Shown here piece by piece: positions 1-7,874 of a stretch of DNA of 64,000 bases; position 1 is the stretch's first letter, and each line of letters starts with the position of its first letter. A model generated the notes under the pieces. It was not told where the DNA came from, ran no database searches, and saw nothing but the letters and a program-made list of their open reading frames with translations. The stretch comes from BRHc4a sp049323755. GTDB taxonomy: Bacteria; Bacillota; Desulfotomaculia; Desulfotomaculales; Desulfocucumaceae. The position numbers and the translations under genes are program-made. The stretch covers positions 248,001 to 312,000 of the forward strand of contig JBMOPE010000009.1 of assembly GCA_049323755.1 (NCBI GenBank). The letters run 5' to 3'.

Positions 1-607
1 GAGTGCCCATGCTGATAGAGTACCACATGCCCCCGCGGGCATATATAAAGTTGGACACCTGCACAATGATATCGAATTGCTCCGAGGGAGGCGATATCTG
101 AACGGTTACCGGCCTGAATTCCGGCCTGAAGCTCTCTTTATCCCTGGCTGCCACACCATTTGACGCAACAAGCCTGTCATTAACGTACATACTGTAAGAG
201 GTGGACATAGTGGGAATTCTGAAAGATATGGGCATACCGGTTTTTGAGTTAATTATCCTCAGGCGATAGGTGGCATATCCGCAACCCGGAAGGTTATGTC
301 CATTAACTTTATATTTATTCCAGACTGACGGCACGCCGGCCTTTAAGCCGTCCTCTATTTCCCGGGCCTTCAGATCATTGTAGCCCAGGAGCCTGTCCCA
401 ATAAAAATCCCACTCTCCCCTCAGGATTAAAAGTCCATCCTCTTCGGGATTCCACCGGGCCAGGTCCAGTATTCCGCTTTGGGGCAAAAGGGATGAAGCT
501 TTTGTTTTTGTATCGGTAAAGGCAATTACCGCAAAGCATACAGAAGCAACCATAAAAACTACGGTTAACCCAACCACTGCTTTTTTTCCGCTTTCACATG
601 CATTCAC
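1..607 (-). CDS. 7TMR-DISM-type membrane sensor protein, N-terminal part (cut by window edge)
   Basis: The frame is open from a GTG at 607 to the left edge, giving about 202 residues. A TTGGAG-like ribosome site lies just upstream of the GTG. Residues about 9-31 form a signal anchor (VVGLTVVFMVASVCFAVIAF). The following stretch has GEWDFYWDRLLGYNDL, then VPSVWNKY and GCGYATYRLRI. In family terms this is the jelly-roll sensory domain (7TMR-DISMED2) that precedes seven membrane helices and a kinase, cyclase or GGDEF output. The output domain is outside the window, so the function (ligand sensing at the membrane) is inferred from the N-terminal domain only. Confidence 0.6.
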   Translation of the reverse strand, partial: MNACESGKKAVVGLTVVFMVASVCFAVIAFTDTKTKASSLLPQSGILDLARWNPEEDGLLILRGEWDFYWDRLLGYNDLKAREIEDGLKAGVPSVWNKYKVNGHNLPGCGYATYRLRIINSKTGMPISFRIPTMSTSYSMYVNDRLVASNGVAARDKESFRPEFRPVTVQISPPSEQFDIIVQVSNFIYARGGMWYSISMGT

Positions 608-667
608 AGTCTCCAACCTCAATCCATTATTTATTACTAAAAGCTTATGGACTTTTTCAACGGCCTC

Positions 668-763
668 CTAGCGAAATCTATTGTTACGCAGTATTAATAA
701 AGTTAGTCCTGCAGACAGTGCCGCTGCCAGAGCAATAACAAAAATACCTGCTAATTTACCCAA
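668..763 (-). CDS. possible 31-residue single-pass membrane peptide
   Basis: A 31-codon frame starts at TTG 763 with an AAGGAAG ribosome site nine bases upstream and ends at TAG 668. The peptide has one hydrophobic helix (residues 4-25, GIFVIALAAALSAGLTLLIL) and a basic tail RNNRFR, the layout of a positive-inside membrane microprotein. It sits 60 bases upstream of the sensor gene on the same strand, so it could be co-transcribed with it. No family is recognised. The gene is supported only by the ribosome site and by the composition of the product. Confidence 0.4.
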   Translation of the reverse strand: MGKLAGIFVIALAAALSAGLTLLILRNNRFR

Positions 764-820
764 TAGCTACAACTTCCTTTCAAGGCCACAAGAAAATGTT
801 TGAACAATACCTGTTCATTT

Positions 821-925
821 TACCCCTCTGAAAAAAACAAACCACTACCCCTTGATGCTGTTTTTTGCCTAATCCGGGTAAATTCATGCCTACCCCTGTA
901 CCTACCCCTATCTAAAAAAACCCCT
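821..925 (+). promoter_or_regulatory. five ACCCCT direct repeats upstream of the LuxR-transporter gene
   Basis: The hexamer ACCCCT occurs at 822, 847, 892, 904 and 920; four copies are preceded by T and the last by A. All five are on the same strand within 104 bases and lie 70-170 bases before the start of the LuxR-type gene. Repeated short boxes are typical operator clusters for LuxR-family activators, so autoregulation is a reasonable inference. Nothing else in this gap explains the repeats. Confidence 0.45.
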
Positions 926-991
926 AAATAGCCACAATTGGCCCTGAAAAATATAAAATATTTCTTGATGCCATTTTGATTTTGTAGGAAA

Positions 992-2425
992 TTGTCCAAC
1001 ACACAAAGAAACTCTATTATTATGAAGATATCGGATATCAAAAACACTCTAAAATTAAAAGAATGGATTGGTGACTCTCTATCCCTCACCCTGCTTTTTG
1101 CATGGACACTTACCTACCCTATGCATGGCTTTTTCCTGCAGGGGGTATTTGGTGAAAATGCTTACGAATTGGGGCACTTTTTTTCTGCAAGTCACGGCCT
1201 TGGACTTATTGCAGCAGGCTTTTTGTCCCAACACATCGTCCGGAGTATAAAAATTATAAAACTGGCCGGAGTTGCTGTTTTTGTTCTGACGGCTGCATGG
1301 ACCTTTCTTCCACAGGTTAATCTGATAAAGTTCGGGTTTTGCAGCTTTTTGGGATTTAGCTCGGCCTACCTTGTAATTGCCTGGGCCTGCCGCTTTATTG
1401 ACAATAAAGCTCCGGCGCTTACCCTGGGGGTGGCAATGTCCCTCACCAATGTATTGCTTGGCCTGGTTGGATTCACCAACATTCCCGAAGCAGCGGTTAA
1501 AACTGCCGCAGCGCTTTCCGGACTGGCCCCCCTTGCAGGCGCTTTTTACATTGCCCGGGTAAAAGAGACAAAAGGGCCTCAAATTATACCGAAAGAGCAA
1601 AAAAAAATAAAGGCCGGATTCAATACCTTTATGGGAGTAGCATTCCTGGCGGCCATTGCCTATTTTTCCGGAGGGCTGTGGTATAGGGCGGTGCTGCCCC
1701 ATTTCTACTCAAATTGGCCGAATATAATAGGAATAGACTGCATTATTTATGCTTTTGCAGTTCTTGGCCTGGCTTTCTATGCCAGAAAACGATCTTTTTA
1801 CTGGGTGGGAACCATCAGCCTCAGCGCGCTTGGAATTGGCCTGGCCACATCGGTAATTGGCCTTGAAAGGCCGTTAGTGCTCGCCTCCACACTTGCCTTT
1901 CTGGCTGCCGGCCTTGGAGCCCTGGACCTGTTTTACTGGCTTACCCTGCGAAAGCTCTCAATTTTTCTTGGAACCCAGAAATCATTTGGCTTCGGCCTGG
2001 GACTATCTCTTTTTTTTATAACAGCCCCCGGAATAGCCCTGGACACGGGCGTTCTTACTAATCCGCTAGCAAGCCCTATTGCGCCTGTAATAGGCGCCTG
2101 CCTTTTGTTTTTAATTAACCCTTTGCTGGTGCTGCTGCTCCACCCTCTGTCAGTTTCACTTCCCCAATACCATGAAGAGCCCGAATCTTTTGAAGAGCCA
2201 GCGGCCCAACCTATTTACCCGGCCTTTTGGCACAGCCTTACAAACAGTGAGAAAAATGTTTACGAACTCATCTGCAAGGGCCAGACCGACGCGGAAATTG
2301 CGGCTGATTTGATTATTTCCCGCCACACCGTAAAGTTTCACGCCAGAAACATTCTCAGAAAGGCCGGTGTTTCCAACCGGAAGGAACTACTGGCCCAACT
2401 TGCCGACAGCCGGAATACAAAGTAG
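992..2425 (+). CDS. LuxR-family regulator with N-terminal multi-helix (MFS-like) membrane domain
   Basis: The 477-residue protein has about twelve hydrophobic segments over residues 20-395, followed by a C-terminal LuxR helix-turn-helix (about 412-470: SLTNSEKNVYELICKGQTD, then AEIAADLIISRHTVKFHARN). This fused architecture is known in anaerobic Actinobacteria and Clostridia, where such membrane regulators control neighbouring catabolic genes. The signal is unknown. The start is uncertain: TTG 992 has a TAGGAA box only two bases away, while ATG 1022 lacks a clear ribosome site but begins nearer the membrane domain. It converges on the dehydrogenase operon and shares a two-way terminator with it. 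The ACCCCT repeats upstream are the likely operator. Confidence 0.8.
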   Translation: MSNTQRNSIIMKISDIKNTLKLKEWIGDSLSLTLLFAWTLTYPMHGFFLQGVFGENAYELGHFFSASHGLGLIAAGFLSQHIVRSIKIIKLAGVAVFVLTAAWTFLPQVNLIKFGFCSFLGFSSAYLVIAWACRFIDNKAPALTLGVAMSLTNVLLGLVGFTNIPEAAVKTAAALSGLAPLAGAFYIARVKETKGPQIIPKEQKKIKAGFNTFMGVAFLAAIAYFSGGLWYRAVLPHFYSNWPNIIGIDCIIYAFAVLGLAFYARKRSFYWVGTISLSALGIGLATSVIGLERPLVLASTLAFLAAGLGALDLFYWLTLRKLSIFLGTQKSFGFGLGLSLFFITAPGIALDTGVLTNPLASPIAPVIGACLLFLINPLLVLLLHPLSVSLPQYHEEPESFEEPAAQPIYPAFWHSLTNSEKNVYELICKGQTDAEIAADLIISRHTVKFHARNILRKAGVSNRKELLAQLADSRNTK

Positions 2426-2450
2426 ACCTGCGGCCAAAGCAAAAAAAAAA

Positions 2451-2486
2451 CAAGGGACTCTCACTTCAAACAGAGAGAGCCCCTTG
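2451..2486. terminator. two-way intrinsic terminator
   Basis: CAAGGG and CCCTTG arms with CTCTC/GAGAG inside enclose a short loop. An A-tract precedes it (2441-2450) and a T-rich run follows, so it can stop both the rightward LuxR gene and the leftward dehydrogenase operon. It belongs to the CAAGGG-hairpin family that recurs through the window. Confidence 0.8.
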
Positions 2487-2523
2487 CCTTTTATTTATAC
2501 GAAAGCTTCGTCATTCTTTTGTC

Positions 2524-3576
2524 TTAGCCAGGAACCACCATTACCTTTATGCAGTTATCTTCCTTCTCCTTGAAAATCCGGTAGCCCTCCAGTATATTGC
2601 TTAATCTAATCTCGTGGGTAATCAGCGGCGTTACATCCAGCCTTTTATTCTCAATAAGCTTCATTAGCCTGGACATGTTAGCCAGGGGTACCAGACCTGC
2701 TTTCAGGGTAAGATTCTTAAAAAATAACTTGGCCATGGGCAGCTCCATAACCGGGGGCCCGATTCCCACCAGGGAAATGACGCCTCCCTGGGCTGCACTG
2801 GATACCGCTTCATTAAAGGTGGCCGGAAGGCCAACCGCTTCAATAACAAGGTCCACTCCCCTGCCATCGGTAAATCTCTTTATTTCTTTGGCTGCCCGGC
2901 TGTTGCTGGAATTAATCACATGGGTGGCACCCATCCTGCGCCCAACTTCCAGCCGGTAGTCCTCCACATCCACCAGGAAAACCCTTGCCGGGCTGAAAAG
3001 CATGGAACAGGCAAGGGCACAAAGGCCCACCGGGCCTGCCCCATATATTGCTATATCATCCCCCGGCTTCAGACTCCCGTTAAGAGCTGCAAAATAGCCT
3101 GTAGACAGAACATCTCCCACCAGCAGCGCTTCCTTGTCGGTGACTGTATCAGGTATGGGCACAAGACAGGCATCCGCAACCGGAACCCGCACATACTCGG
3201 CCTGGGCCCCGGGCAAATCCCCCACTATTTTACCACCGCCAAACATGCTTTTCATCGCGCACGCGTATACTTTACCCTCTTTGCAGTTGGCGCAGACACC
3301 ACAATAGGGGTTGGCCGGAACTGAAACACGGTCACCGGGCTTAAACAGCTTTACGCTTCTGCCGGCTTCCTCAATAACACCGACAAATTCATGCCCAAGT
3401 ATAAAGTCGGGTATGCATGGAAGTCCTCCCTCCCAGAAATGAATGTCACTCCCGCATATGGAGGAGGCGGTCACCTTAACTATAACATCACCCGAATCCT
3501 TTAGTACCGGCATTTCTGTATCTTCCAGGGATAACTTTTTATTCTCCCTTAAAAACAAGGCTTTTATGATAATCAC
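2524..3576 (-). CDS. zinc-dependent medium-chain alcohol dehydrogenase
   Basis: The 350-residue protein is a typical medium-chain dehydrogenase of the threonine/sorbitol dehydrogenase branch. The catalytic zinc site is visible as C41 (CGSDIHF) and H62-E63 (GHEF), the structural zinc lobe as C-x2-C-x2-C-x7-C (CGVCANCKEGKVYAC), and the NAD(P) Rossmann loop as GAGPVGLCA. It oxidises a secondary alcohol or polyol using NAD(P); the substrate cannot be read from sequence. The start is GTG 3576, whose own bases overlap an AGAGGTG ribosome-site-like string, so the exact start is unsure. It is the last gene of a leftward operon with the 4-hydroxybutyryl-CoA dehydratase-like gene, 115 bases downstream of it, and may act on a related hydroxy acid or its derivative. 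Confidence 0.85.
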   Translation of the reverse strand: MIIIKALFLRENKKLSLEDTEMPVLKDSGDVIVKVTASSICGSDIHFWEGGLPCIPDFILGHEFVGVIEEAGRSVKLFKPGDRVSVPANPYCGVCANCKEGKVYACAMKSMFGGGKIVGDLPGAQAEYVRVPVADACLVPIPDTVTDKEALLVGDVLSTGYFAALNGSLKPGDDIAIYGAGPVGLCALACSMLFSPARVFLVDVEDYRLEVGRRMGATHVINSSNSRAAKEIKRFTDGRGVDLVIEAVGLPATFNEAVSSAAQGGVISLVGIGPPVMELPMAKLFFKNLTLKAGLVPLANMSRLMKLIENKRLDVTPLITHEIRLSNILEGYRIFKEKEDNCIKVMVVPG

Positions 3577-3612
3577 CTCTAATAATGCCTTTTACTGAAG
3601 TTCTTACTGGTC

Positions 3613-3676
3613 GGGAATTAGGCATTGGGGATTGGGGATTGTATCCTGATTCCCATTTCCCAATTCCCAATTCCGG
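3613..3676. repeat. imperfect inverted repeat of GGGATT/AATTCCC units
   Basis: The left half repeats GGGGATT and the right half repeats CCCAATT, so the stretch can fold into a long imperfect hairpin in the 115-base gap between the dehydratase-like gene and the dehydrogenase gene. No T-tract follows. It looks like an intergenic palindromic repeat and might protect or process the operon message. Confidence 0.55.
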
Positions 3677-3691
3677 ACCCGGAAATACTAC

Positions 3692-5164
3692 TTACTTTTG
3701 TCTTGGCTCCATACCGGCTATAGCCCTGACAATGTCCTTTTTGGACTCAATGTCATACTGGCTGGTGATGGCGATTTGCTCCATAATCGGGGAGCCGCCG
3801 CCGTGATACGCGCCGTATATAGCGGAACCTGCGAATCCGGTGAGGGTAAAGTCGATGAAGGACAGCCAGAACTTTATCTGCTCCTCTACGGGGATTTTGG
3901 GATTCCGGTTGAGGTATTTCTCCAATAAAGCTTTAGTTTCTGGATTTGTCAGGTCTTTTTCATAAGGGAAAGTAGCGGGCATGCCGCCGGCTATATTGCA
4001 AAGAATTTCCTGCTCGTGGAACACTGCCTCACCGGTCAGGCACCTTCCCACGTTTGCATAGATAGAGTTCGGGATACAGCTTCCCGGGCCAAAGGGTACA
4101 GAGCCCATGCCGGGGAGGTATATTTCGGGCTTGCCCATGGCCGATGCCGTATAGCCTGCAGCATACCCGAGCTCACCGGTCATTATGAGCTTGGAAATCA
4201 GTTCACGCACGTGGGGGGCTTTTTCAATGCCGTTTATCTCAGCCGCCAGGCTGGCCAGACCGATAACATAATCTAGCATGGCAGGCTTGCAGCCGGAGTA
4301 GGAGTGGCGGTGGAACAGGGCGAACAGCATGGCCGCCGCGCCGCCGTACATGGTTTCCCCGCACAGGAACACGCGGTCCCAGGGGACAAAGCAGTCTTCA
4401 AAGATGATATACGAGTCGGTGTAGCCGGGTTCAAATCCTCTTTTATAGTGATCACGTTTTCTGAGGTTGTGAAAATGGACAACCTGCTTTATACCCTCAT
4501 AGTCCGAGGGAACCGCAAAGCAGACTGCATAGGCTTCTTCACCCTTTTTAAGGGCACGGTTCGGCACTACCAGGATCTCGTCAGAAATGGAGGCTTCCGA
4601 GATATGGACCTTGGACCCTCGCACGATTATTCCGTCGCTACGCTCTTCCACCACGTGAACATACATGTCGGGGTCGGACTGCTCAGAAGGCCGCTTCAGG
4701 CGCTCGCCCTTGACGTCGGTCTGTGCGCAGCTTGCCACAAGATCTTCCCTCTGGAAGCGCTCCAGCCACTTCAGCCAGTTATCGTGGTATGTAGTTTTGG
4801 CCTTTGGGGACTTCTGCGCTTCAAAGGAGACGGCGTGAATGGCGTTGGCTGCGTCAATGCCCATGCAGCGCTGGATGCACTGCCCTACCTTATTGCACAG
4901 AAACCGGGTCATATCTTGCTTCTTGTGAAGATCTTCCGGGCCCTGGTGAATATGATTGAAGCGGTTGATAGTCTCCCCGGTGATGTGGGATGTGGCCGTG
5001 CAAAGTTCCTTGCTTGCAGGATCCCATGCCGCATCAAAGGTCAGGCCCATAACGTTGATGGCGCCCTCCTGGCGCTCATCAAGCCTGTCCAGTTTCTCAC
5101 CGTTGCAGTATAGGTTACAATTCATCTTACCCAGCCGCTCAATATACTGTGCCTTGGTTCTCAT
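3692..5164 (-). CDS. abfD: 4-hydroxybutyryl-CoA dehydratase / vinylacetyl-CoA isomerase family enzyme
   Basis: The 490-residue protein belongs to the HpaB/AbfD flavoprotein family. Unlike the 4-hydroxyphenylacetate hydroxylases, it keeps every ligand of the AbfD [4Fe-4S] cluster: C96 and C100 (GQCIQRCMG) plus H285 and C292 (FHRHSYSGCK). Y289, K293 and Q98 match catalytic positions known from the clostridial enzyme. The family dehydrates 4-hydroxybutyryl-CoA to crotonyl-CoA by a ketyl-radical route, as in aminobutyrate or succinate fermentation. A C-terminal glutamate that I recall as E455 in the clostridial enzyme aligns with glycine here (AIYGAYHGGGSP), so the substrate may differ. It follows a TetR gene by 82 bases on the same strand. 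It has the usual family length. Confidence 0.8.
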   Translation of the reverse strand: MRTKAQYIERLGKMNCNLYCNGEKLDRLDERQEGAINVMGLTFDAAWDPASKELCTATSHITGETINRFNHIHQGPEDLHKKQDMTRFLCNKVGQCIQRCMGIDAANAIHAVSFEAQKSPKAKTTYHDNWLKWLERFQREDLVASCAQTDVKGERLKRPSEQSDPDMYVHVVEERSDGIIVRGSKVHISEASISDEILVVPNRALKKGEEAYAVCFAVPSDYEGIKQVVHFHNLRKRDHYKRGFEPGYTDSYIIFEDCFVPWDRVFLCGETMYGGAAAMLFALFHRHSYSGCKPAMLDYVIGLASLAAEINGIEKAPHVRELISKLIMTGELGYAAGYTASAMGKPEIYLPGMGSVPFGPGSCIPNSIYANVGRCLTGEAVFHEQEILCNIAGGMPATFPYEKDLTNPETKALLEKYLNRNPKIPVEEQIKFWLSFIDFTLTGFAGSAIYGAYHGGGSPIMEQIAITSQYDIESKKDIVRAIAGMEPRQK

Positions 5165-5246
5165 TGTTCATTCTCCTTTCATTGTGACAACTGAATATTT
5201 GTAATTGTCGATTGTCTTTAGTTGATTATTTAATGAATTATCCAGC

Positions 5247-5843
5247 CTACTTGCCTCCCTGTGCGTCTGGTGAACAGGTCATAATGCCTCCCATGTACAC
5301 CCTCCAAATATTATCCGCTATTTGTTGGGGTGTAAGATCGCCTTCAGGATTTAACCATATATATGTCCAGTTGCAAATACCGAAAAACAGCTTGGCCAAG
5401 ATTGAAAACTCTAGATCCTGCCTGAATTCTCCGCTTGATATCCCCTGATTTATAACAGCTGAAACAATTTCCTCGGATCTGTCACGCTTGGCTTTAACAA
5501 GCTCAAAATTGTGATCCTGAATATTTCTATACTCCTGAAAGAGCACCACTATATACGGCCTGTAATTAAACATCAAATCAATTAAAATACCCACCAGTTC
5601 CCTTAATTTTTGAGAGGGGCTGAGGCTATTGTTTTTAAAAGCGATTTCATATTGCTTTAGCAAAATATCTATTATCTCTTCGTGAATTTCAAACAACAGC
5701 TCGCTTTTACTGTTGAAATAGTGAAATACCGCCCCCTTACTAACCCCTGCAAGGTCACAGATGTCCTGTATTGAAGTGGACTGATAACCTTTTGTACCAA
5801 ATAGCTGCACAGCGGATCGCAATATTTGTTCCCGCGTGTTCAT
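5247..5843 (-). CDS. TetR-family regulator of the dehydratase operon
   Basis: The 198-residue protein begins at ATG 5843, chosen because AGGAG lies 11 bases upstream; an upstream extension in frame to 5921 runs through the promoter and operator and is rejected. The helix-turn-helix is at residues about 25-48 (TSIQDICDLAGVSKGAVFHY), followed by an all-helical ligand domain. The sequence resembles TetR members that sense acyl-CoA or hydrophobic ligands. It is the first gene of the leftward operon with the AbfD-like enzyme and the alcohol dehydrogenase. A perfect palindrome sits just downstream of its -10 box, so it very likely represses itself and the operon. Confidence 0.85.
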   Translation of the reverse strand: MNTREQILRSAVQLFGTKGYQSTSIQDICDLAGVSKGAVFHYFNSKSELLFEIHEEIIDILLKQYEIAFKNNSLSPSQKLRELVGILIDLMFNYRPYIVVLFQEYRNIQDHNFELVKAKRDRSEEIVSAVINQGISSGEFRQDLEFSILAKLFFGICNWTYIWLNPEGDLTPQQIADNIWRVYMGGIMTCSPDAQGGK

Positions 5844-5868
5844 AAATTTTTCAAACTCCTTATTTTTA

Positions 5869-5921
5869 CATACCGACCATCCGGTATGCTTATTATAGAT
5901 TTTTTTTCTTCCCACCGTCAA
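5869..5921 (-). promoter_or_regulatory. promoter and TetR operator
   Basis: On the minus strand a TTGACG box (5921-5916) and a TATAAT box (5897-5892) are spaced by 18 bases. Immediately downstream, at 5888-5869, the perfect inverted repeat CATACCG-N6-CGGTATG covers the start site region. This is the classic placement for a TetR repressor site, and the nearest gene encodes a TetR protein. Confidence 0.8.
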
Positions 5922-6087
5922 TACTTACTTAACCGGTTAAAAAGCTAATTGTTAACAGTCTTGCCCGTCAAATATCTGTTAAACATAATAGGACAAGAAT
6001 ATTTTCCTGGGAAAATAAAACAATATAGTTAAGAAAAAATGCTTCGGACTCACACAGCACACTGCTAAAAAGAAGGTATTATAATCA

Positions 6088-6371
6088 ATGAATAAGCAAC
6101 CTCGCTTTCCCCTTGCTACCATCGGCACGTTTGGCGTTAATTCTTTGCATAGACAAAATCCTTACATGGTAGCCTGGTGGTCCGCTGCGTTTCCTGGCTT
6201 TGGTCATTATTGCTTAATCAACACCTTCGGGCCACACTGTTGACGTTATCTGAACTTATTACCAATTCACTTTCTCATATTAACCACGCCACTATCAACA
6301 CCCAGGCCATGCTGCGGCGGCGGAGAACGCCAGCAATGATTCTTTCCTCAGGGTCTATCGTAACAGTGTGA
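6088..6371 (+). pseudogene. frameshifted remnant of a conserved Firmicutes membrane protein
   Basis: ATG 6088 has an AGAAGG ribosome site and opens a frame with NPYMVAWWSAAFPGFGHY, which then stops at about 6243. The continuation is found in another frame from about 6207 (LLLNQHLRATLLTLSELITN, then SLSHINHA). Read together they match the start of a multi-pass membrane protein family of spore-forming Firmicutes (WWSAAFPGFGHLLL...SHIN...). A single-base shift near 6207 separates the halves, and after about 6300 the family similarity is lost. The gene is therefore dead by frameshift and truncation. Confidence 0.65.
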
Positions 6372-6415
6372 AGAGTTGAAAATGAAATGGCAAGATTTAT
6401 TGTAGCAGATTGCCT

Positions 6416-7564
6416 CTACCTGGCTTCCTTTCCTTTTTTGGGTTGGTTGTAACCCCGCTCACCATACGGCTGCAGCTTCTCCAGCCACTTTTTTTCCAGT
6501 TTTTTAAGCTCCTCGGCCTTGTCAATGAATCCCTCTTCCTTTTCTTCCAAAACCTCCAGCACTTCAAATATAAAGGCCTCCGCGCCAAATTGGCTCCACT
6601 CCTGCTGAAGCTGCCTGTTCTTGTGCCCTCCACTTCTCAGCATACTTAGTCTTCCATTTATTGTTTTTAGATTTGGGGTGGACGTTACAAACACCTTATT
6701 ATTTTTGGTGTTTCTGATCTGGTAGACCCCCCCCTCTGTTTTCATCTCCTTATAAAGCTGCTTTAATTCTTTTTTTCTGTCCATTGCCTCTCCCTCCATC
6801 TCATTTGCGGCCTCTTTCAGCCAATACTGGCTGCCATCAGCTTTTCTGTCCAAAAACCCGTACTCGATCAAGTATCTTCGCAATGTGGCGAAATCCTCGT
6901 AAGCAGTTTTAAGTATGTCGTTCACTTCCTTTTCGGAATAGACACACCTTTCCCTAAATCTTTTTGCTATTTCCCTTAAAGCCACCAGCATATTTTTTTC
7001 TTTCATATTCAAAGTTTTTAATGAGCCCCCTGTACCTTCCGGGAAATATTTCTTAAGTATTTTCTCACTTTCTTCCTGGGTAACATTGTAGCGGTCATCT
7101 ATCACCCCGGCGGTTTTATGTGGAGGTAAATAGCCTGGTGATCGCTTGTTTTTATCTTTTAAGAGATCCATCAGCACTAGAAAAACCTTGGCCTGACGCT
7201 CTTTCTCCTTTAATACAAAACGGTGATTCCGAATGGTGGAAGCGCTGCCGATACCCATTTCCCTTTGAATTTCTCCATCACTTTTTCCCTGGTAAAAAAG
7301 CTCCAGGAGGCTTTTCTGATGGTCTGTCAATCCTGTAATTCGTTTATCCAGCTGAATCAGGTGCTTAAACACCGACTCATGGACCTTCTCAATATGAACA
7401 CGTATATACCTTCCGGCTTCATAAAGATTATCTTCCTCAGGGTAGATAATCCCCTTCTCAATTTTTTTGCCACAAAGCAGGCATATATAAAAATCCTCTT
7501 CTTCGACATAGCCTTTTTTGAGTTCTTCAGGTGAAACATTCCAAAAAAGATCTAAAATATTCAT
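6416..7564 (-). CDS. HTH / DUF2087 / GIY-YIG fusion protein
   Basis: The protein has about 382 residues from ATG 7564, chosen because AAAGGA is well spaced from it and nearly overlaps the ATG twelve bases earlier. The order of parts is: a CxxC...H zinc-like element (CLLCGKKI, residues about 29-60), a LuxR-like helix-turn-helix (about 85-120, LTDHQKSLLELFYQGKSDGE), a DUF2087 domain (about 205-255, DFATLRRYLIEYGFLDR), and a C-terminal GIY-YIG-like domain (about 275-345, GGVYQIRNTKNNKVF). DUF2087 proteins are putative transcription regulators; the GIY-YIG-like part lacks an obvious complete catalytic set. The job is probably DNA-linked regulation. It stands alone between the pseudogene and the cytochrome operon. 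Confidence 0.75.
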   Translation of the reverse strand: MNILDLFWNVSPEELKKGYVEEEDFYICLLCGKKIEKGIIYPEEDNLYEAGRYIRVHIEKVHESVFKHLIQLDKRITGLTDHQKSLLELFYQGKSDGEIQREMGIGSASTIRNHRFVLKEKERQAKVFLVLMDLLKDKNKRSPGYLPPHKTAGVIDDRYNVTQEESEKILKKYFPEGTGGSLKTLNMKEKNMLVALREIAKRFRERCVYSEKEVNDILKTAYEDFATLRRYLIEYGFLDRKADGSQYWLKEAANEMEGEAMDRKKELKQLYKEMKTEGGVYQIRNTKNNKVFVTSTPNLKTINGRLSMLRSGGHKNRQLQQEWSQFGAEAFIFEVLEVLEEKEEGFIDKAEELKKLEKKWLEKLQPYGERGYNQPKKGKEAR

Positions 7565-7732
7565 TTGCAAACACATCCTTTTAATTGCCTATTTATTTAT
7601 AAACATATTATTATTTTGTTTGCCATTTGTCAACCATGCAGCAGCGATAGTTAAGAAAAAAACAAAATCCAGCATTCCGGGCTAGTGGAATGTTTGGCGT
7701 CTAAACCTTTTACAACAGTCAGATTAGCTCCA

Positions 7733-7764
7733 AACAAGCCAGCAGCGTATACTGCAGGCTTGTT
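7733..7764. other. hairpin in the 300-base gap before the cytochrome operon
   Basis: AACAAGCC-A-GCAG pairs with CTGC-A-GGCTTGTT around a six-base loop, a 12-pair stem with one A-A mismatch. No T-tract follows, so it is not a standard terminator. It could be a regulator site or a leader structure for the cytochrome genes that begin at 7875. The rest of 7565-7874 shows no gene. Confidence 0.45.
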
Positions 7765-7874
7765 CGCGGTAGAATAAAATATCTATTGTACAACAACATT
7801 TTATTGCAATTTTTTTCCACTTCGGGAGCCGTGAGCCAGGAGACGAGAAAATCCATTAGTTAGAAGGTGCGATT

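Noticed and set aside
820..1089. 89-residue leftward frame before the LuxR gene
   Set aside because: It overlaps the regulator start and the ACCCCT repeats, has no ribosome site and no protein-like pattern.
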